DNA from: Curtobacterium sp. MCSS17_008 | Lineage (GTDB): Bacteria; Actinomycetota; Actinomycetes; Actinomycetales; Microbacteriaceae | Length of the DNA stretch: 64,000 nt | Assembly: GCF_003234185.1 (NCBI RefSeq) | Contig: NZ_QKSM01000010.1 | Span: 1 to 64,000 of the forward strand | Reading direction: 5' to 3' | In this document: positions 1-8,521 of the stretch, in pieces | Position numbering within the stretch: the first letter of the stretch is position 1 | How the letters are laid out: each line of letters starts with the position of its first letter | Notes under the pieces: generated by a model | Told to the model about the DNA's origin: nothing | Database searches by the model: none | The model's input: the letters and a program-made list of their open reading frames with translations, nothing else | Program-made: the position numbers and the translations under genes

Positions 1-159
1 CCCGCGCCCCCGCCCTGGTCGAGAACCAACGCGGTTCCCCCTTCGCACACCTGGATCACGGGGTGCGCAGCGGAACACCGGTGGTTCCGCTGCGCACCCC
101 GTGATCCAGGTGTGCGAAGGGGGAACAGCGGTGTTTCCCGACCAGGGCGGGGGCGCGGG
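1..159. repeat. 159-bp near-perfect palindrome (long hairpin/cruciform)
   Basis: Bases 34-76 and 84-126 are perfect 43-nt inverted arms around a 7-nt loop (77-83). The outer segments 1-21 and 139-159 are also perfectly complementary. The connecting 12 nt (22-33 and 127-138) match at 8 positions, so about 72 of 76 base pairs can form. It ends about 20 bp past the 3' end of the MFS gene. It contains no ORF of note. It could be a very long terminator, a palindromic mobile remnant or an RNA hairpin. It may extend left beyond the window. Confidence 0.85.
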
Positions 160-179
160 GCGGAGGCAGCCGCGCCGCG

Positions 180-1496
180 TCAGTTCGCGTGCGGGTGCAG
201 GGCGTCGTACCGGCGGAAGGACGGCACGAGGCGGAGCAGCAGCGCGACGAGGCCGATGATCAGCACCCCGCCGAGCACCGGCGGCACGGCGATGCCGACC
301 GCGACGACGAGCCCGGCGTAGAGGTCGCCGACGCGCGGGCCGCCCGTGACCACGACGACGAAGATGCCCTGCAGCCGACCGCGCATGCCGTCCGGAGCCG
401 CCGCCTGCAGGATCGTGTTCCGGAACACCGAGCTGACGTTGTCGGCGCCGCCGGCCAGCGCGAGGAAGAGCGCGGCGAACCCGAGCGCCGGCAGGATCCC
501 CGCGTCGAACGCCTCGCCGGCGCGGCCGCCGAGCACGTGCGCGAGCCCCACGACGACACCGAACGCGGCGATCGCCCCGCCGTAGACCGTGATCGCCCAA
601 CCGACGGCCTCGCCCTGACGGCGCACGTGGCCGAGCGGACCGGAGAACACGCTGGACAGCAGGGCGCCGATCGCGTACGCAGCCGTGAGCGCACCCACCG
701 TGATCGAGCCGCCGCCGATCACGAGGGCCCCGATCGCCGGGTAGAGCACGCGGGGCTGGCCGAACGTCATCGCGATGATGTCGAGGACGAACGTCATGGT
801 GATGTTGCGGGACCGCCGGAGGAACCGGGCGCCCTCGACCAGGGAACCGAGCCCGGGCTTCAGCGCACCGTGCTCGGCCGCGAGCTTCGGCAGCGTGAAC
901 ACCCCGAGGAAGGCGCAGCTGAACAGCACGACGTCGATCGTGTACGTCGGCGCGAAGCCCACGGCGGCGATGAGGACGCCGGCGACGGCGGGCCCCACCG
1001 TGACCTGGAGCCCGACGGCGATGCCGCCGAGGGCGCTCGCCGCGGGCAGCAGGTCGGTGCCGACGAGTCGCGGGACGATGGCGGCGCGCGCCGCGCCGTT
1101 GACCGTGGCGGCGACGGCGTTCACCGTCGCCAGGACGTAGAGGAGGGCGACGCTCTGCAGCCCGAGCCAGGCGTGCGTGGCGATGAGCGCGATGGCGAGC
1201 CAGGCGACGACCGCCGACCACAGCGCGACGGTGCGCCGGTCGAACGCGTCCGAGAGCATGCCGCCGTACAGGCCGGCGACGATCATCGGCAGCAGGGCGA
1301 TCACGCCGACGAGCGAGACCGCGAACGTCGAGCGGGTGATCTCGTACACCTCGAGACCGACCGCGACGGTGGTCATCTGGGTGCCGATGCCGGCGATCGC
1401 GGTACCGGCCCACAGCCTGGCGAACGCGGGGGAGCGGCGGAGCGGGGTGAGGTCGGCGAGCAGGCGGCGGCGCGGAGCGGTGTCAGGTCGTGTCAC
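180..1496 (-). CDS. MFS transporter (MFS_3 / EntS-like exporter)
   Basis: This encodes a 438-residue polytopic membrane protein of the major facilitator superfamily, probably a proton-driven exporter of small molecules. About twelve hydrophobic segments are visible. A conserved loop after the second helix (GGMLSDAFDRRTVALWSAV) matches the MFS G-x-x-x-D-x-x-x-R motif, and a related loop follows the seventh helix. The GTG at 1496 was chosen because the residues after it (VTRPDTAPRRRLL, then the first helix) look like an MFS start, while upstream codons are only an antisense reading of the FKBP gene. It is divergent from the FKBP gene. The substrate cannot be deduced. Confidence 0.85.
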   Translation of the reverse strand: MTRPDTAPRRRLLADLTPLRRSPAFARLWAGTAIAGIGTQMTTVAVGLEVYEITRSTFAVSLVGVIALLPMIVAGLYGGMLSDAFDRRTVALWSAVVAWLAIALIATHAWLGLQSVALLYVLATVNAVAATVNGAARAAIVPRLVGTDLLPAASALGGIAVGLQVTVGPAVAGVLIAAVGFAPTYTIDVVLFSCAFLGVFTLPKLAAEHGALKPGLGSLVEGARFLRRSRNITMTFVLDIIAMTFGQPRVLYPAIGALVIGGGSITVGALTAAYAIGALLSSVFSGPLGHVRRQGEAVGWAITVYGGAIAAFGVVVGLAHVLGGRAGEAFDAGILPALGFAALFLALAGGADNVSSVFRNTILQAAAPDGMRGRLQGIFVVVVTGGPRVGDLYAGLVVAVGIAVPPVLGGVLIIGLVALLLRLVPSFRRYDALHPHAN

Positions 1497-1521
1497 GGTG
1501 GAACCATTCTGCTGCCTCCTG

Positions 1522-1618
1522 GCCCGCGAACGGGCGGAACCCGTCGCAACGGTCGGTCGGCCGTGACCGATCGTGCCCGTTCGTGCACGGTGGGGACGGA
1601 ACGAGCCCGTTCGCGGGC
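1522..1618. promoter_or_regulatory. inverted repeat in the MFS/FKBP divergent region
   Basis: GCCCGCGAACGGGC (1522-1535) and its exact reverse complement (1605-1618) flank the middle of the divergent intergenic region. A related half-site, GCCCGTTCG, lies at 1574-1582. It could be a two-site operator or a structured leader. No regulator gene is adjacent, so the function is inferred only from position. Confidence 0.35.
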
Positions 1619-1676
1619 AGCGAGACACCTGCGCGGCCCGGGATCGCCCCCACGCCGACCTGGTTGACTGACGGAC

Positions 1677-2048
1677 ATGACTGACCTCAACAGCAAGCCC
1701 GAGTTCGACGCCCCCGAGGGTCCGGCCCCCACCGAGCTCGTGATCACCGACATCGTCGAGGGCGACGGCGACGTCGCGAGCGCCGGTTCGACGGTCAAGG
1801 TCCACTACGCCGGCGTCGAGTACGAGACCGGCGAGGAGTTCGACAGCTCGTGGAACCGCGGCGAGCCGATCGACTTCCCGCTCGCGGCGCTCGTCCGCGG
1901 CTGGCAGGAGGGCATCCCCGGCATGAAGGTCGGCGGTCGCCGCAAGCTCGTCGTCCCGCCGGAGCTCGCCTACGGCCCGGCCGGCGGCGGACACTTCCTG
2001 TCCGGCAAGACCCTCATCTTCATCATCGACCTGCTCGGGGTCCGCTGA
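1677..2048 (+). CDS. FKBP-type peptidyl-prolyl cis-trans isomerase
   Basis: This is a 123-residue single-domain FK506-binding protein that catalyses cis-trans isomerisation of X-Pro bonds. The FKBP signature is clear: KVHYAGVEYETGEEFDSS near residues 40-58, GWQEGIPGMKVGGRRKL near 76-92 and PPELAYGP near 94-101. There is no signal peptide, so it is likely cytosolic, and the length fits bacterial single-domain FKBPs. Its stop codon overlaps the next start by one base (TGATG), so it is probably translationally coupled to the downstream aldo/keto reductase. Confidence 0.93.
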   Translation: MTDLNSKPEFDAPEGPAPTELVITDIVEGDGDVASAGSTVKVHYAGVEYETGEEFDSSWNRGEPIDFPLAALVRGWQEGIPGMKVGGRRKLVVPPELAYGPAGGGHFLSGKTLIFIIDLLGVR

Positions 2049-2884
2049 TGCAGGTCGGCGCGCCCACGATCGAGCTGAACGACGGCCACCGCTTCCCGGA
2101 GCTCGGGCTCGGCACCTACGGCCTGAGCGGCGACGAGGGCGCCACGGCCGTCGGCACGGCGATCACGAGCGGCTACCGGCTGCTCGACACCGCGCTCAAC
2201 TACGGCAACGAGGACGCCGTCGGTCGTGCCGTGCGCGAGTCCGAGGTCGACCGCGAGGACCTCGTCGTCACCTCGAAGCTGCCCGGCCGCCACCACGGCT
2301 ACGACGAGGCGCACCGCTCGATCGACGAGACGCTCGGGAACCTCGGGCTGGACCGCGTCGACCTGTACCTCATCCACTGGCCGAACCCCTCGGTCGGGAA
2401 GTTCGTCGACACCTGGAAGGCGTTCGTCGACCTCCGCGACAGCGGCAAGGTCCGCTCGATCGGTGTCTCGAACTTCACGCCCCAGCACCTCGAGGCGATC
2501 ATCGACGCGACCGGCGTCGCCCCCGCCGTGAACCAGGTGGAGCTGCACCCGTACTTCCCGCAGGCCGAGCTCCGCAAGGTGCACGCCGAGTACGGGATCG
2601 TCACCGAGAGCTGGAGCCCGCTCGCCAAGCAGTCCGAACTGCTCACCGAGCAGCCCGTGCTCGACGCGGCGGCCGCGCACGGCGTGACGCCCGGACAGGT
2701 CGTGCTGCGCTGGCACGTCCAGCTCGGCGCGGTGCCGGTACCGAAGTCGGGCGACCCGGACCGGCAGCGCGAGAACCTCGACGTCTTCGGCTTCGAGCTG
2801 ACCGACGACGAGGTCCGTGCGATCTCCGGCCTCGAGCGCGGTCGCCTCTGGGACGGCGACCCGGACACGCACGAGGAGATGTAG
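2048..2884 (+). CDS. aldo/keto reductase (2,5-diketo-gluconate reductase-like)
   Basis: This is a 278-residue NADPH-dependent aldo/keto reductase with a cytosolic TIM-barrel fold. The family landmarks occur in order: ELGLGTYGL, LLDTALNYGNEDAVGRAV (catalytic Asp and Tyr), VTSKL (Lys), LIHWPNP (His), IGVSNFTPQHLEAI, and a late VPKSGDPDRQREN cofactor loop. Length is typical of the AKR5-like group. The ATG shares one base with the FKBP stop codon; a longer upstream reading would only be frame-shifted FKBP sequence. The physiological substrate is unknown. A strong hairpin follows directly. Confidence 0.9.
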   Translation: MQVGAPTIELNDGHRFPELGLGTYGLSGDEGATAVGTAITSGYRLLDTALNYGNEDAVGRAVRESEVDREDLVVTSKLPGRHHGYDEAHRSIDETLGNLGLDRVDLYLIHWPNPSVGKFVDTWKAFVDLRDSGKVRSIGVSNFTPQHLEAIIDATGVAPAVNQVELHPYFPQAELRKVHAEYGIVTESWSPLAKQSELLTEQPVLDAAAAHGVTPGQVVLRWHVQLGAVPVPKSGDPDRQRENLDVFGFELTDDEVRAISGLERGRLWDGDPDTHEEM

Positions 2885-2897
2885 GGGCTGCCGCCCC

Positions 2898-2945
2898 GAC
2901 GGACGGGAGGCACGTGGCGGGTCCGCTACGTGCCTCCCGTCCGTC
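2898..2945. terminator. GGGAGGC-family hairpin terminator
   Basis: An 18-bp perfect stem (2898-2915 with 2928-2945) follows the aldo/keto reductase stop. The arm reads GACGGACGGGAGGCACGT. The same arm motif recurs at several gene ends in this window. It lacks a U-tract, as is common in actinobacteria. Confidence 0.65.
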
Positions 2946-2991
2946 TGTCCCGGGGGACTACACTGGGTTCCCCTGTCCCGAAGGGTGGCGT

Positions 2992-5238
2992 GTGTCCGAA
3001 CCGACCGAGATCGACCGTGAGCGTGGCTACGTGGACGGGCTCTTCGCCCGTCTCGACGAGCTGACGGCCGAAGCCGAGCAGCGCCTCGCCGAGACCCGCC
3101 GCCAGGCGGTCGGGGGCAACCACCAGAGCCGCAGTGAGCGCGACGCGTACGCCCGGTTGTACGAGGACACCATCGCCACGCTCGAACGCGTCGGCGACCG
3201 CCTGGTGTTCGGTCGACTCGAGGTCTCGGAGCCCGACTCCGCCGAGGACACGTTCCGCTACATCGGCCGTGTGGGCCTGCGGGACGACGAGCACCGGCCG
3301 CTCCTGCTCGACTGGCGCGTCCCCGGTGCGAGCGCCTTCTACCAGGCGACCGCGGCGCACCCGATGGGGATGCGCGCCCGCCGCCACGTGACGCTCGAGG
3401 GCCGCACGGTCGTCGGCGTCGAGGACGAGGTCTTCGACGCCGCGCTGTACGACGACGAGCGCACCCACCTGCAGGGCGAGGGCGCCCTGCTCGCGGCCGT
3501 CACGGCCGAGCGCACCGGTCGGATGACGGACATCGTCGCGACGATCCAGGGCGAGCAGGACCGCATCATCCGATCCCCGCTCGAGGGCGTCCTCATCGTG
3601 CAGGGCGGCCCCGGCACCGGCAAGACCGCCGTGGCACTGCACCGTGCCGCCTACCTGCTCTACTCGCACCGCGAGCGCCTGCGGGGCTCCGGCGTGCTCA
3701 TGGTCGGCCCGTCGCCGGCGTTCCTGACGTACATCGAGCAGGTGCTGCCGTCGCTCGGTGAGACCGGCGTCGTGATGGCGTCGCTCGGGTCGCTGTACCC
3801 CGGGGTGCACGCGACGACGCACGACCACGGTGACGTCGCCGCGGTGAAGGGCTCGGCACAGATGGCGTCGCTGCTCCGCCGTGCCGTGCGCTCGCGCCAG
3901 GTCGTGCCGACCGAGCCGGTCGTGCTCGACGTCGAGGGGGAGCGGCTCACCGTGCCGCCGCAGCTCGTCGCCGACGCACTGAAGCGGGCGCAGGACCGCG
4001 GGAAGCCGCACAACGTCGCGCGGGTCACGTTCAACAAGATCGCGCTCGACGCGATGACCCGACTGCTCGCCGACCAGCTCCGCGCGCGCGGCACCACGGT
4101 GGACGAGGCCGACGAGAAGGTCCTGCGCGAGGACATCCGCAGCTCGTACGACGCCCGGGTGCTCCTCAACACCGCCTGGCTGCCGCTGCCGCCGGAGAAG
4201 TTCCTCGAGGACCTGTACGCGCGGCCGAACTGGCTCGCCTCGCTCACGCCCGACTGGGCCCCGGCGCGTCGCGCCCTGCTGCACCGTCCGCGCGGGGCCG
4301 GCTTCACGATCGAGGACGTCCCGCTGCTCGACGAGGCCGCCGAGCTCCTCGGCCCGTTCGACCCGAGCGGCGGCGCGGCGGGGCGTGCGGCGAAGGCCAG
4401 CCGCAACCGCGACATCGAGAACGCACGGCAGGCGATCGAGAACATGGGGGTCGAGGGGATCGTCACGGCCGAGCAGGTCGCTGGGTCGTTCGCCGAGGGC
4501 GGCGACCCCCGTACCACGGCCGAGCGCGCCGCCGAGGACCGCGAGTGGACCTACGGGCACATCGTGGTCGACGAGGCGCAGGAGCTCTCCCCGATGCAGT
4601 GGCGGGTGCTCGCGCGTCGGAACCCGCTGCGGTCCTTCACGATCGTGGGGGACATGGCGCAGGGCTCCTCACCGGCAGCCGCCCGCTCGTGGGACGACGT
4701 GGTCGGGGCCCTCGCCCGCCGTCGCCGCGGACGTGCGCCGGTCGTCCCGCTCGACCACCGGATCGAGGAGCTCACGGTGAACTACCGGACGCCCCGTTCC
4801 ATCGTGCAGGCGGCCGGGGCCTTCGCCGACGCCGCGGGTCTGTCCGTCACCCGGACCGAGGCCGTGCGCGACGGCGACCCGGTGGACCGCGTGACGGTGT
4901 CGCGCGCGGCGCTGCTCGACACGGTCGCCGAACGGGTCGACGCGGAGCGTGGTCGGATCGGCTCCGGCACGATCGGCGTCATCGTCCCCGAGGCCGAGGT
5001 GGTCGCGGTGCGCGAGCGACTGGCGCGGACGGACGCCGACGTGCGGGGCCTCGGGTCGCCGCGACCCGGCTCGGTGACGGTGCTCACCGGAGCCGACGCG
5101 AAGGGCCTCGAGTTCGACGGCGTGCTGCTCGTCGACCCGGAGCGGGTGGGCGCGGACGCGGCGCGCGCCGCGGCGGCCGTGTACGTGGCGATGACGCGCC
5201 CGACCCGTCGGCTGGTGGTCGTCAACGTGACCGACTGA
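2992..5238 (+). CDS. helD: HelD-like RNA polymerase recycling ATPase (UvrD/Rep-type helicase fold)
   Basis: This is a 748-residue superfamily-1 ATPase. HelD proteins bind stalled RNA polymerase and use ATP to release nucleic acid and recycle the enzyme. Walker A (GGPGTGKTAVALHRAAY, Lys about 211) and Walker B (VVDEAQELSPMQW, Asp about 527) are intact. They are separated by a long insert, with a coiled N-terminal region (DELTAEAEQRLAETRR) as in HelD. Later motifs include VNYRTPRSI and AKGLEFDGVLLVDP. GTG 2992 gives the expected VSEPTEIDRERGYVDGLF start. A -10-like TACACT lies at 2958-2963, giving a short leader. A UvrD-like DNA helicase is the alternative. Confidence 0.85.
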   Translation: MSEPTEIDRERGYVDGLFARLDELTAEAEQRLAETRRQAVGGNHQSRSERDAYARLYEDTIATLERVGDRLVFGRLEVSEPDSAEDTFRYIGRVGLRDDEHRPLLLDWRVPGASAFYQATAAHPMGMRARRHVTLEGRTVVGVEDEVFDAALYDDERTHLQGEGALLAAVTAERTGRMTDIVATIQGEQDRIIRSPLEGVLIVQGGPGTGKTAVALHRAAYLLYSHRERLRGSGVLMVGPSPAFLTYIEQVLPSLGETGVVMASLGSLYPGVHATTHDHGDVAAVKGSAQMASLLRRAVRSRQVVPTEPVVLDVEGERLTVPPQLVADALKRAQDRGKPHNVARVTFNKIALDAMTRLLADQLRARGTTVDEADEKVLREDIRSSYDARVLLNTAWLPLPPEKFLEDLYARPNWLASLTPDWAPARRALLHRPRGAGFTIEDVPLLDEAAELLGPFDPSGGAAGRAAKASRNRDIENARQAIENMGVEGIVTAEQVAGSFAEGGDPRTTAERAAEDREWTYGHIVVDEAQELSPMQWRVLARRNPLRSFTIVGDMAQGSSPAAARSWDDVVGALARRRRGRAPVVPLDHRIEELTVNYRTPRSIVQAAGAFADAAGLSVTRTEAVRDGDPVDRVTVSRAALLDTVAERVDAERGRIGSGTIGVIVPEAEVVAVRERLARTDADVRGLGSPRPGSVTVLTGADAKGLEFDGVLLVDPERVGADAARAAAAVYVAMTRPTRRLVVVNVTD

Positions 5239-5255
5239 CGGCGGGACGTCAGCGG

Positions 5256-5307
5256 CGGACGGACGGGAGGCCCGTGGCAACCCCGCCACGAGCCTCCCGT
5301 CCGTCCG
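5256..5307. terminator. GGGAGGC-family bidirectional terminator
   Basis: The 23-nt arms 5256-5278 and 5285-5307 pair with one mismatch and contain GGACGGGAGGCCCGTGGC. The hairpin lies between the convergent helD-like and emfourin-like genes, so it can serve both transcripts. Confidence 0.65.
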
Positions 5308-5331
5308 TGCCCACGTCGCGGAGCACGCCGC

Positions 5332-5607
5332 TCAGCTGACCGGCTCGCCCTCGTCGCGCACCCGCGTGACGAGGGTCGCCCACGGCCCGTCGAGCTGGCT
5401 GCCGGGGATCGTCACGGTGGTCCTGGCGACCGTCACCGTCCAGGTGAAGTCGTCGGGGACCGCGTGTCTGCGCCGGACCGGGGCCTCGCGGGGGAGTGCG
5501 CCGACCAGGTCGTACCAGGCGTCCGGGTCGTCGCACGACTCGGTGTCGATCCGCCAGCCCCGCGAGAGGCCGGCGAACCCACCACTGCGGCGGACGACGA
5601 TGTGCAT
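5332..5607 (-). CDS. emfourin-like inhibitor of the adjacent M4 protease
   Basis: This 91-residue protein has no signal peptide. It resembles the protealysin-inhibitor (emfourin) family: a compact beta-rich protein starting MHIVVRRSGGFAGLSRGW, with a central PDAWYDLVGAL and a beta-hairpin ending VTVARTTVTIPGSQLDG. It lies 17 bp downstream of the M4 metalloprotease gene on the same strand, the typical protease-inhibitor arrangement for protealysin-like enzymes. Likely role: blocking the protease inside the producing cell. Assignment rests on the sequence pattern plus context. Confidence 0.78.
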   Translation of the reverse strand: MHIVVRRSGGFAGLSRGWRIDTESCDDPDAWYDLVGALPREAPVRRRHAVPDDFTWTVTVARTTVTIPGSQLDGPWATLVTRVRDEGEPVS

Positions 5608-5624
5608 GTCCCGGTTCTACGCCG

Positions 5625-6680
5625 TCACGACCCGGAGCGGACACCGACCGCGCGCCAGGCGTCGTGGACGGCCGTGCGCTGAGCGGAGTCGCGGCCGAAC
5701 CGACGTGCGGCGGCGTCGAGCGTCACCCTCGCGAACCCCGCGAAGTCGATGCCCTCGGTGGTCTCCGCCGAGGTCAGGGCGTCCCACCACACGGCCCCCG
5801 CGCCCTGCCACGCGTACCCGCCGATGGCCGTCGCGGCCAGGAAGAACGCCCGGTTCGGGATGCCAGAGTTCAGGTGCACCCCGCCGGAGTCCTCGGTGGT
5901 CTCGACGTAGTCGGCCATCGTCGCCGGCTGCGGGTCCTTCCCGAGCACCGGGTCGTCGTAGGCGGTGCCCGGCGCGCGCATCGACCGGAGCGCGACGCCC
6001 CGGACGGCGTCGGTGAACAGCCCCGCTCCGATGAGCCAGGACGCCTGGTCGGCCGTCTGCCCGGCGGCGTACTGGGCGACGAGCGAGCCGAAGACGTCGC
6101 TGACGGACTCGTTGAGGGCACCGGACTGCCCCTCGTAGGTCAGGTCGGCGGTGTACTGCGTGACCCCGTGCGCGAGTTCGTGACCGATGACGTCGAGGGC
6201 GATCGTGAACCGCTCGAAGACCTCGCCGTCACCGTCCCCGAAGACCATGCGCCGTCCGTCCCAGTAGGCGTTGTCGTAGTCCTGCCCGTAGTGCACGGTG
6301 GCGTCGAGGGGGAGGCCGACACCGTCGATCGACGCCCGCCCGAACACGTCGAGCCAGAACGCGTGGGTCGCGCCGAGGCCCGCGTACGCCTCGTCCACCG
6401 CGGCGTCGCCCGTGTCCGGGTCGCCCTCGCGACGCACGACCGTGCCGGGCAGGGTCGTCGTCGCGTCGGCGTCGGCGATGGTGCGCTGCGGTGACCGGTC
6501 CACGGATCCGGTGACGCCCTGTCGTCGGACGCGGTGCTCGTGCTTCGGCGCCGCGACGACCGTGATCTCCGCGAGGGCCGTGCGCGCGGCCGAGGCCGCC
6601 CGGGGGTGCTCCTCCGCGGCGGCGACGGCGCGCAGCAGGTAGGGCGGGACGACACAGCGGCGGCGGTCGGGGGCGGTCAT
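5625..6680 (-). CDS. protealysin-like M4 family metalloprotease
   Basis: This is a 351-residue thermolysin-family zinc metallopeptidase. The zinc motif HELAH is at residues 167-171 (HEXXH), and the third zinc ligand lies in the NESVSD motif (Glu about 191). The catalytic His region appears as GGVHLNSGIPNRAF. The short N-terminus with CVVPPYLL matches the short protealysin propeptide rather than the long thermolysin one. No Sec signal is visible, which also fits protealysins. It is followed at once by an emfourin-like inhibitor gene, so the two are probably co-transcribed. Protease release may occur on lysis or by a non-classical route. Confidence 0.92.
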   Translation of the reverse strand: MTAPDRRRCVVPPYLLRAVAAAEEHPRAASAARTALAEITVVAAPKHEHRVRRQGVTGSVDRSPQRTIADADATTTLPGTVVRREGDPDTGDAAVDEAYAGLGATHAFWLDVFGRASIDGVGLPLDATVHYGQDYDNAYWDGRRMVFGDGDGEVFERFTIALDVIGHELAHGVTQYTADLTYEGQSGALNESVSDVFGSLVAQYAAGQTADQASWLIGAGLFTDAVRGVALRSMRAPGTAYDDPVLGKDPQPATMADYVETTEDSGGVHLNSGIPNRAFFLAATAIGGYAWQGAGAVWWDALTSAETTEGIDFAGFARVTLDAAARRFGRDSAQRTAVHDAWRAVGVRSGS

Positions 6681-6725
6681 GGCGCCATGGAACCACCCAC
6701 GGCCGACGGCGGCCCGGGCACGGCC

Positions 6726-7871
6726 TCAGTCCCGCTTGCGGTGCTCGACCAGCGCGAGCGCGTACGACTCCCACCACGCTCCGGCGGCGGGGCCGCCGTT
6801 GCACGTGCCGTCGCTGAGGCCGGGGGTCTTCACCCAGAGCAGGGCGTCCAGCCGTGACGTACCGCGGGTCACGTGCGGCGCCTGCCCGAGCCCGGCGCCC
6901 TCGGGGTTGCACCACGTGCCGCGCCACCCCTGGCCGTTCCGGGAGACGTCGATGACGAAGTGCGGATCGCCGCCGACGGCGTCGGCCAGGCGGTCCGCGT
7001 ACGCGCGCTCCTGGTCGACGCGGTAGAAGTTCGAGACGTTCGTGGCGAAGCCCTGCGTCCGGTCGACGCCTGCCTGCCGGAGCCAGCGCGCCATCGTCGC
7101 GACCGGCACCCGGTCCTCGTTGCCACCGTCGAGGTACACCGTCAGGCCGCGGTCGGCCAGCTCGTCCACCGCGCGGTCGAGCAGTCGCAGGCGCTCCTGC
7201 CCGAGGCGCTCGCAGACGTGGATCTGGGCGATCGAGTCCGGTTCGACGAGCACGACCGCGTGCGAGCCGGCCATCGCCCGCGCCGCCGAGCGGACCCACG
7301 GCAGGTAGGCGTCCCCGTCGGTCCCGCCCGCCGAGTAGCTGCCGCAGTCGCGGTCCGGGATCGCGTAGAGCACGAACACCGGAGTGCGTCCCTGTTGCTC
7401 GGCACTCCGCACGACGCGTTCGATCGTCCGTCGTGTCGTTCGCTCGGAGGGGTCCGTCAACCAGGTCGCGACGGGCTGGTCCGCGATCACGTCGATCTGT
7501 TCGGCGGTGGTGCGCTCACCGTCGTCCCGGGCCTCGGCCGCTCGGCGGGCCGCCTGGTTGTCGGTGTCCGGCTGTCGCGCCAGGCCGCCGGGGAAGGCCG
7601 CCGCCGCCGACTCGCGTGCCGCGACCGGTCTGCCGGCGCCGCCGCCGTGCCCGTCGGGGCCCCGGCCGTCCGGCGGGGGAGCCGGCAGGGTCGCGAGCAC
7701 GACGGTGACCACGGCGGCCGCGACCACGGCCCCTGCTCCGAGCCACGCCCACTGGCGGCGTCCGCTGCCCGTGGTGCTGCGGTGCTCGTCGCCGCTGTGC
7801 CTGCCGCTGTGCCCGCCGCTGTGCCTGCCGCTGCGGGCGTCCGTGCGGCCGCGCTTCCCCTGCTCCGGCAT
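6726..7871 (-). CDS. glycoside hydrolase family 6 (endoglucanase/cellobiohydrolase-like)
   Basis: This 381-residue protein has a cytoplasmic Gly/His/Arg-rich head (SGRHSGGHSGRHSG), a signal-anchor helix (AWLGAGAVVAAAVVTVVLAT, about 45-64) and a Pro/Gly linker. An extracellular GH6 domain follows from about residue 115. GH6 landmarks are YAIPDRDCGSYSAGG, VLVEPDSIAQ (with the acid Asp), ATNVSNFY, FVIDVSRNGQGWRG, WCNPEGAGLG and LLWVKTPGLSDGTC. GH6 enzymes invert beta-1,4-glucan bonds, which suits a plant-associated lifestyle. No carbohydrate-binding module is present. The N-terminus could start at an internal codon. Confidence 0.9.
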   Translation of the reverse strand: MPEQGKRGRTDARSGRHSGGHSGRHSGDEHRSTTGSGRRQWAWLGAGAVVAAAVVTVVLATLPAPPPDGRGPDGHGGGAGRPVAARESAAAAFPGGLARQPDTDNQAARRAAEARDDGERTTAEQIDVIADQPVATWLTDPSERTTRRTIERVVRSAEQQGRTPVFVLYAIPDRDCGSYSAGGTDGDAYLPWVRSAARAMAGSHAVVLVEPDSIAQIHVCERLGQERLRLLDRAVDELADRGLTVYLDGGNEDRVPVATMARWLRQAGVDRTQGFATNVSNFYRVDQERAYADRLADAVGGDPHFVIDVSRNGQGWRGTWCNPEGAGLGQAPHVTRGTSRLDALLWVKTPGLSDGTCNGGPAAGAWWESYALALVEHRKRD

Positions 7872-7974
7872 GCGTCAATGCTGGCAGGACGACGGGCGGT
7901 CGTGCCAGCACCGCGGGGCGTCCGCCCAGCTCGGGCGCGGGCTCCTGCCAGGAGCACGCGGCGATACTGTCCGG

Positions 7975-8421
7975 ATGTTCCGGAAGCTGCTGTTGCTCGC
8001 CGTCACCGCCGGCTACGCCTGGGTGATCTGGCGGATGACCCTCACCCCGCGGGTCTTCACGCACGCGCAGAACGAGCTCGTGCTGCACGCGGTCGCGTGG
8101 GTGCAGGCGCTGCCGCACGGCGCGTGGTTCACCTACGACCGCGTCGAGTTCCTCGCGAACATCGGGATGTTCGTCCCGGTCGGGATGCTCGCGGCGCTGT
8201 GGTTGCCGCGCCGGTGGTGGTTGCTCGGCGCCGTCGTCGCCGTCGTGCTCTCGGTCGGCATCGAGTTGGCGCAGGCCCGCTACCTGCCGTACCGCGTGGC
8301 CGACCCGCGGGACGTGCTGTCGAACGGTCTGGGCGGGCTCCTCGGCGCGACGCTCGTCGGACTCGTCCGCAGCCTGCTGCCCGCGCCCCGACGGCAGCGC
8401 CTGCGCGCCCGTACTGCCTGA
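7975..8421 (+). CDS. VanZ-like family membrane protein
   Basis: This 148-residue membrane protein has four hydrophobic helices. The VanZ-type pattern is visible: an initial LTLTP-like region (WRMTLTPRVF), EFLANIGMFVPVGMLAALWLP, and VLSVGIELAQARYLPYRVADPRDVLSNGLGGLLG split over the later helices. The family is linked to teicoplanin resistance and envelope biology, but its biochemical role is unclear. ATG 7975 is supported by a -10-like GATACT at 7963-7968 exactly six bases upstream, implying a leaderless mRNA. A longer upstream reading would be an antisense artefact of the GH6 gene. Confidence 0.85.
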   Translation: MFRKLLLLAVTAGYAWVIWRMTLTPRVFTHAQNELVLHAVAWVQALPHGAWFTYDRVEFLANIGMFVPVGMLAALWLPRRWWLLGAVVAVVLSVGIELAQARYLPYRVADPRDVLSNGLGGLLGATLVGLVRSLLPAPRRQRLRARTA

Positions 8422-8470
8422 ACTCTGGTAGTCTCGTCCGGTTGCCGTCGAACGGCCGCGGACAAAGAGC

Positions 8471-8491
8471 GCCCATGCATCAGGCATGGGC
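8471..8491 (+). promoter_or_regulatory. hairpin in the rpsO leader
   Basis: GCCCATGC and GCATGGGC form an 8-bp perfect stem with a 5-nt loop in the 5' untranslated region of rpsO. It lies about 30 bases before the start and upstream of the GGAAGGGG ribosome-binding sequence. rpsO leaders commonly carry an S15 autoregulatory structure; whether this hairpin is part of one is inference. Confidence 0.4.
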
Positions 8492-8521
8492 ACCGCGCAA
8501 CGGACAGGAAGGGGATCATCC

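Noticed and set aside
189..1667. 492-residue plus-strand reading frame opposite the MFS gene
   Set aside because: Its composition is Arg/Asp/Glu-rich noise typical of antisense frames in high-GC DNA, with no domain, while the minus strand has clear MFS helices.
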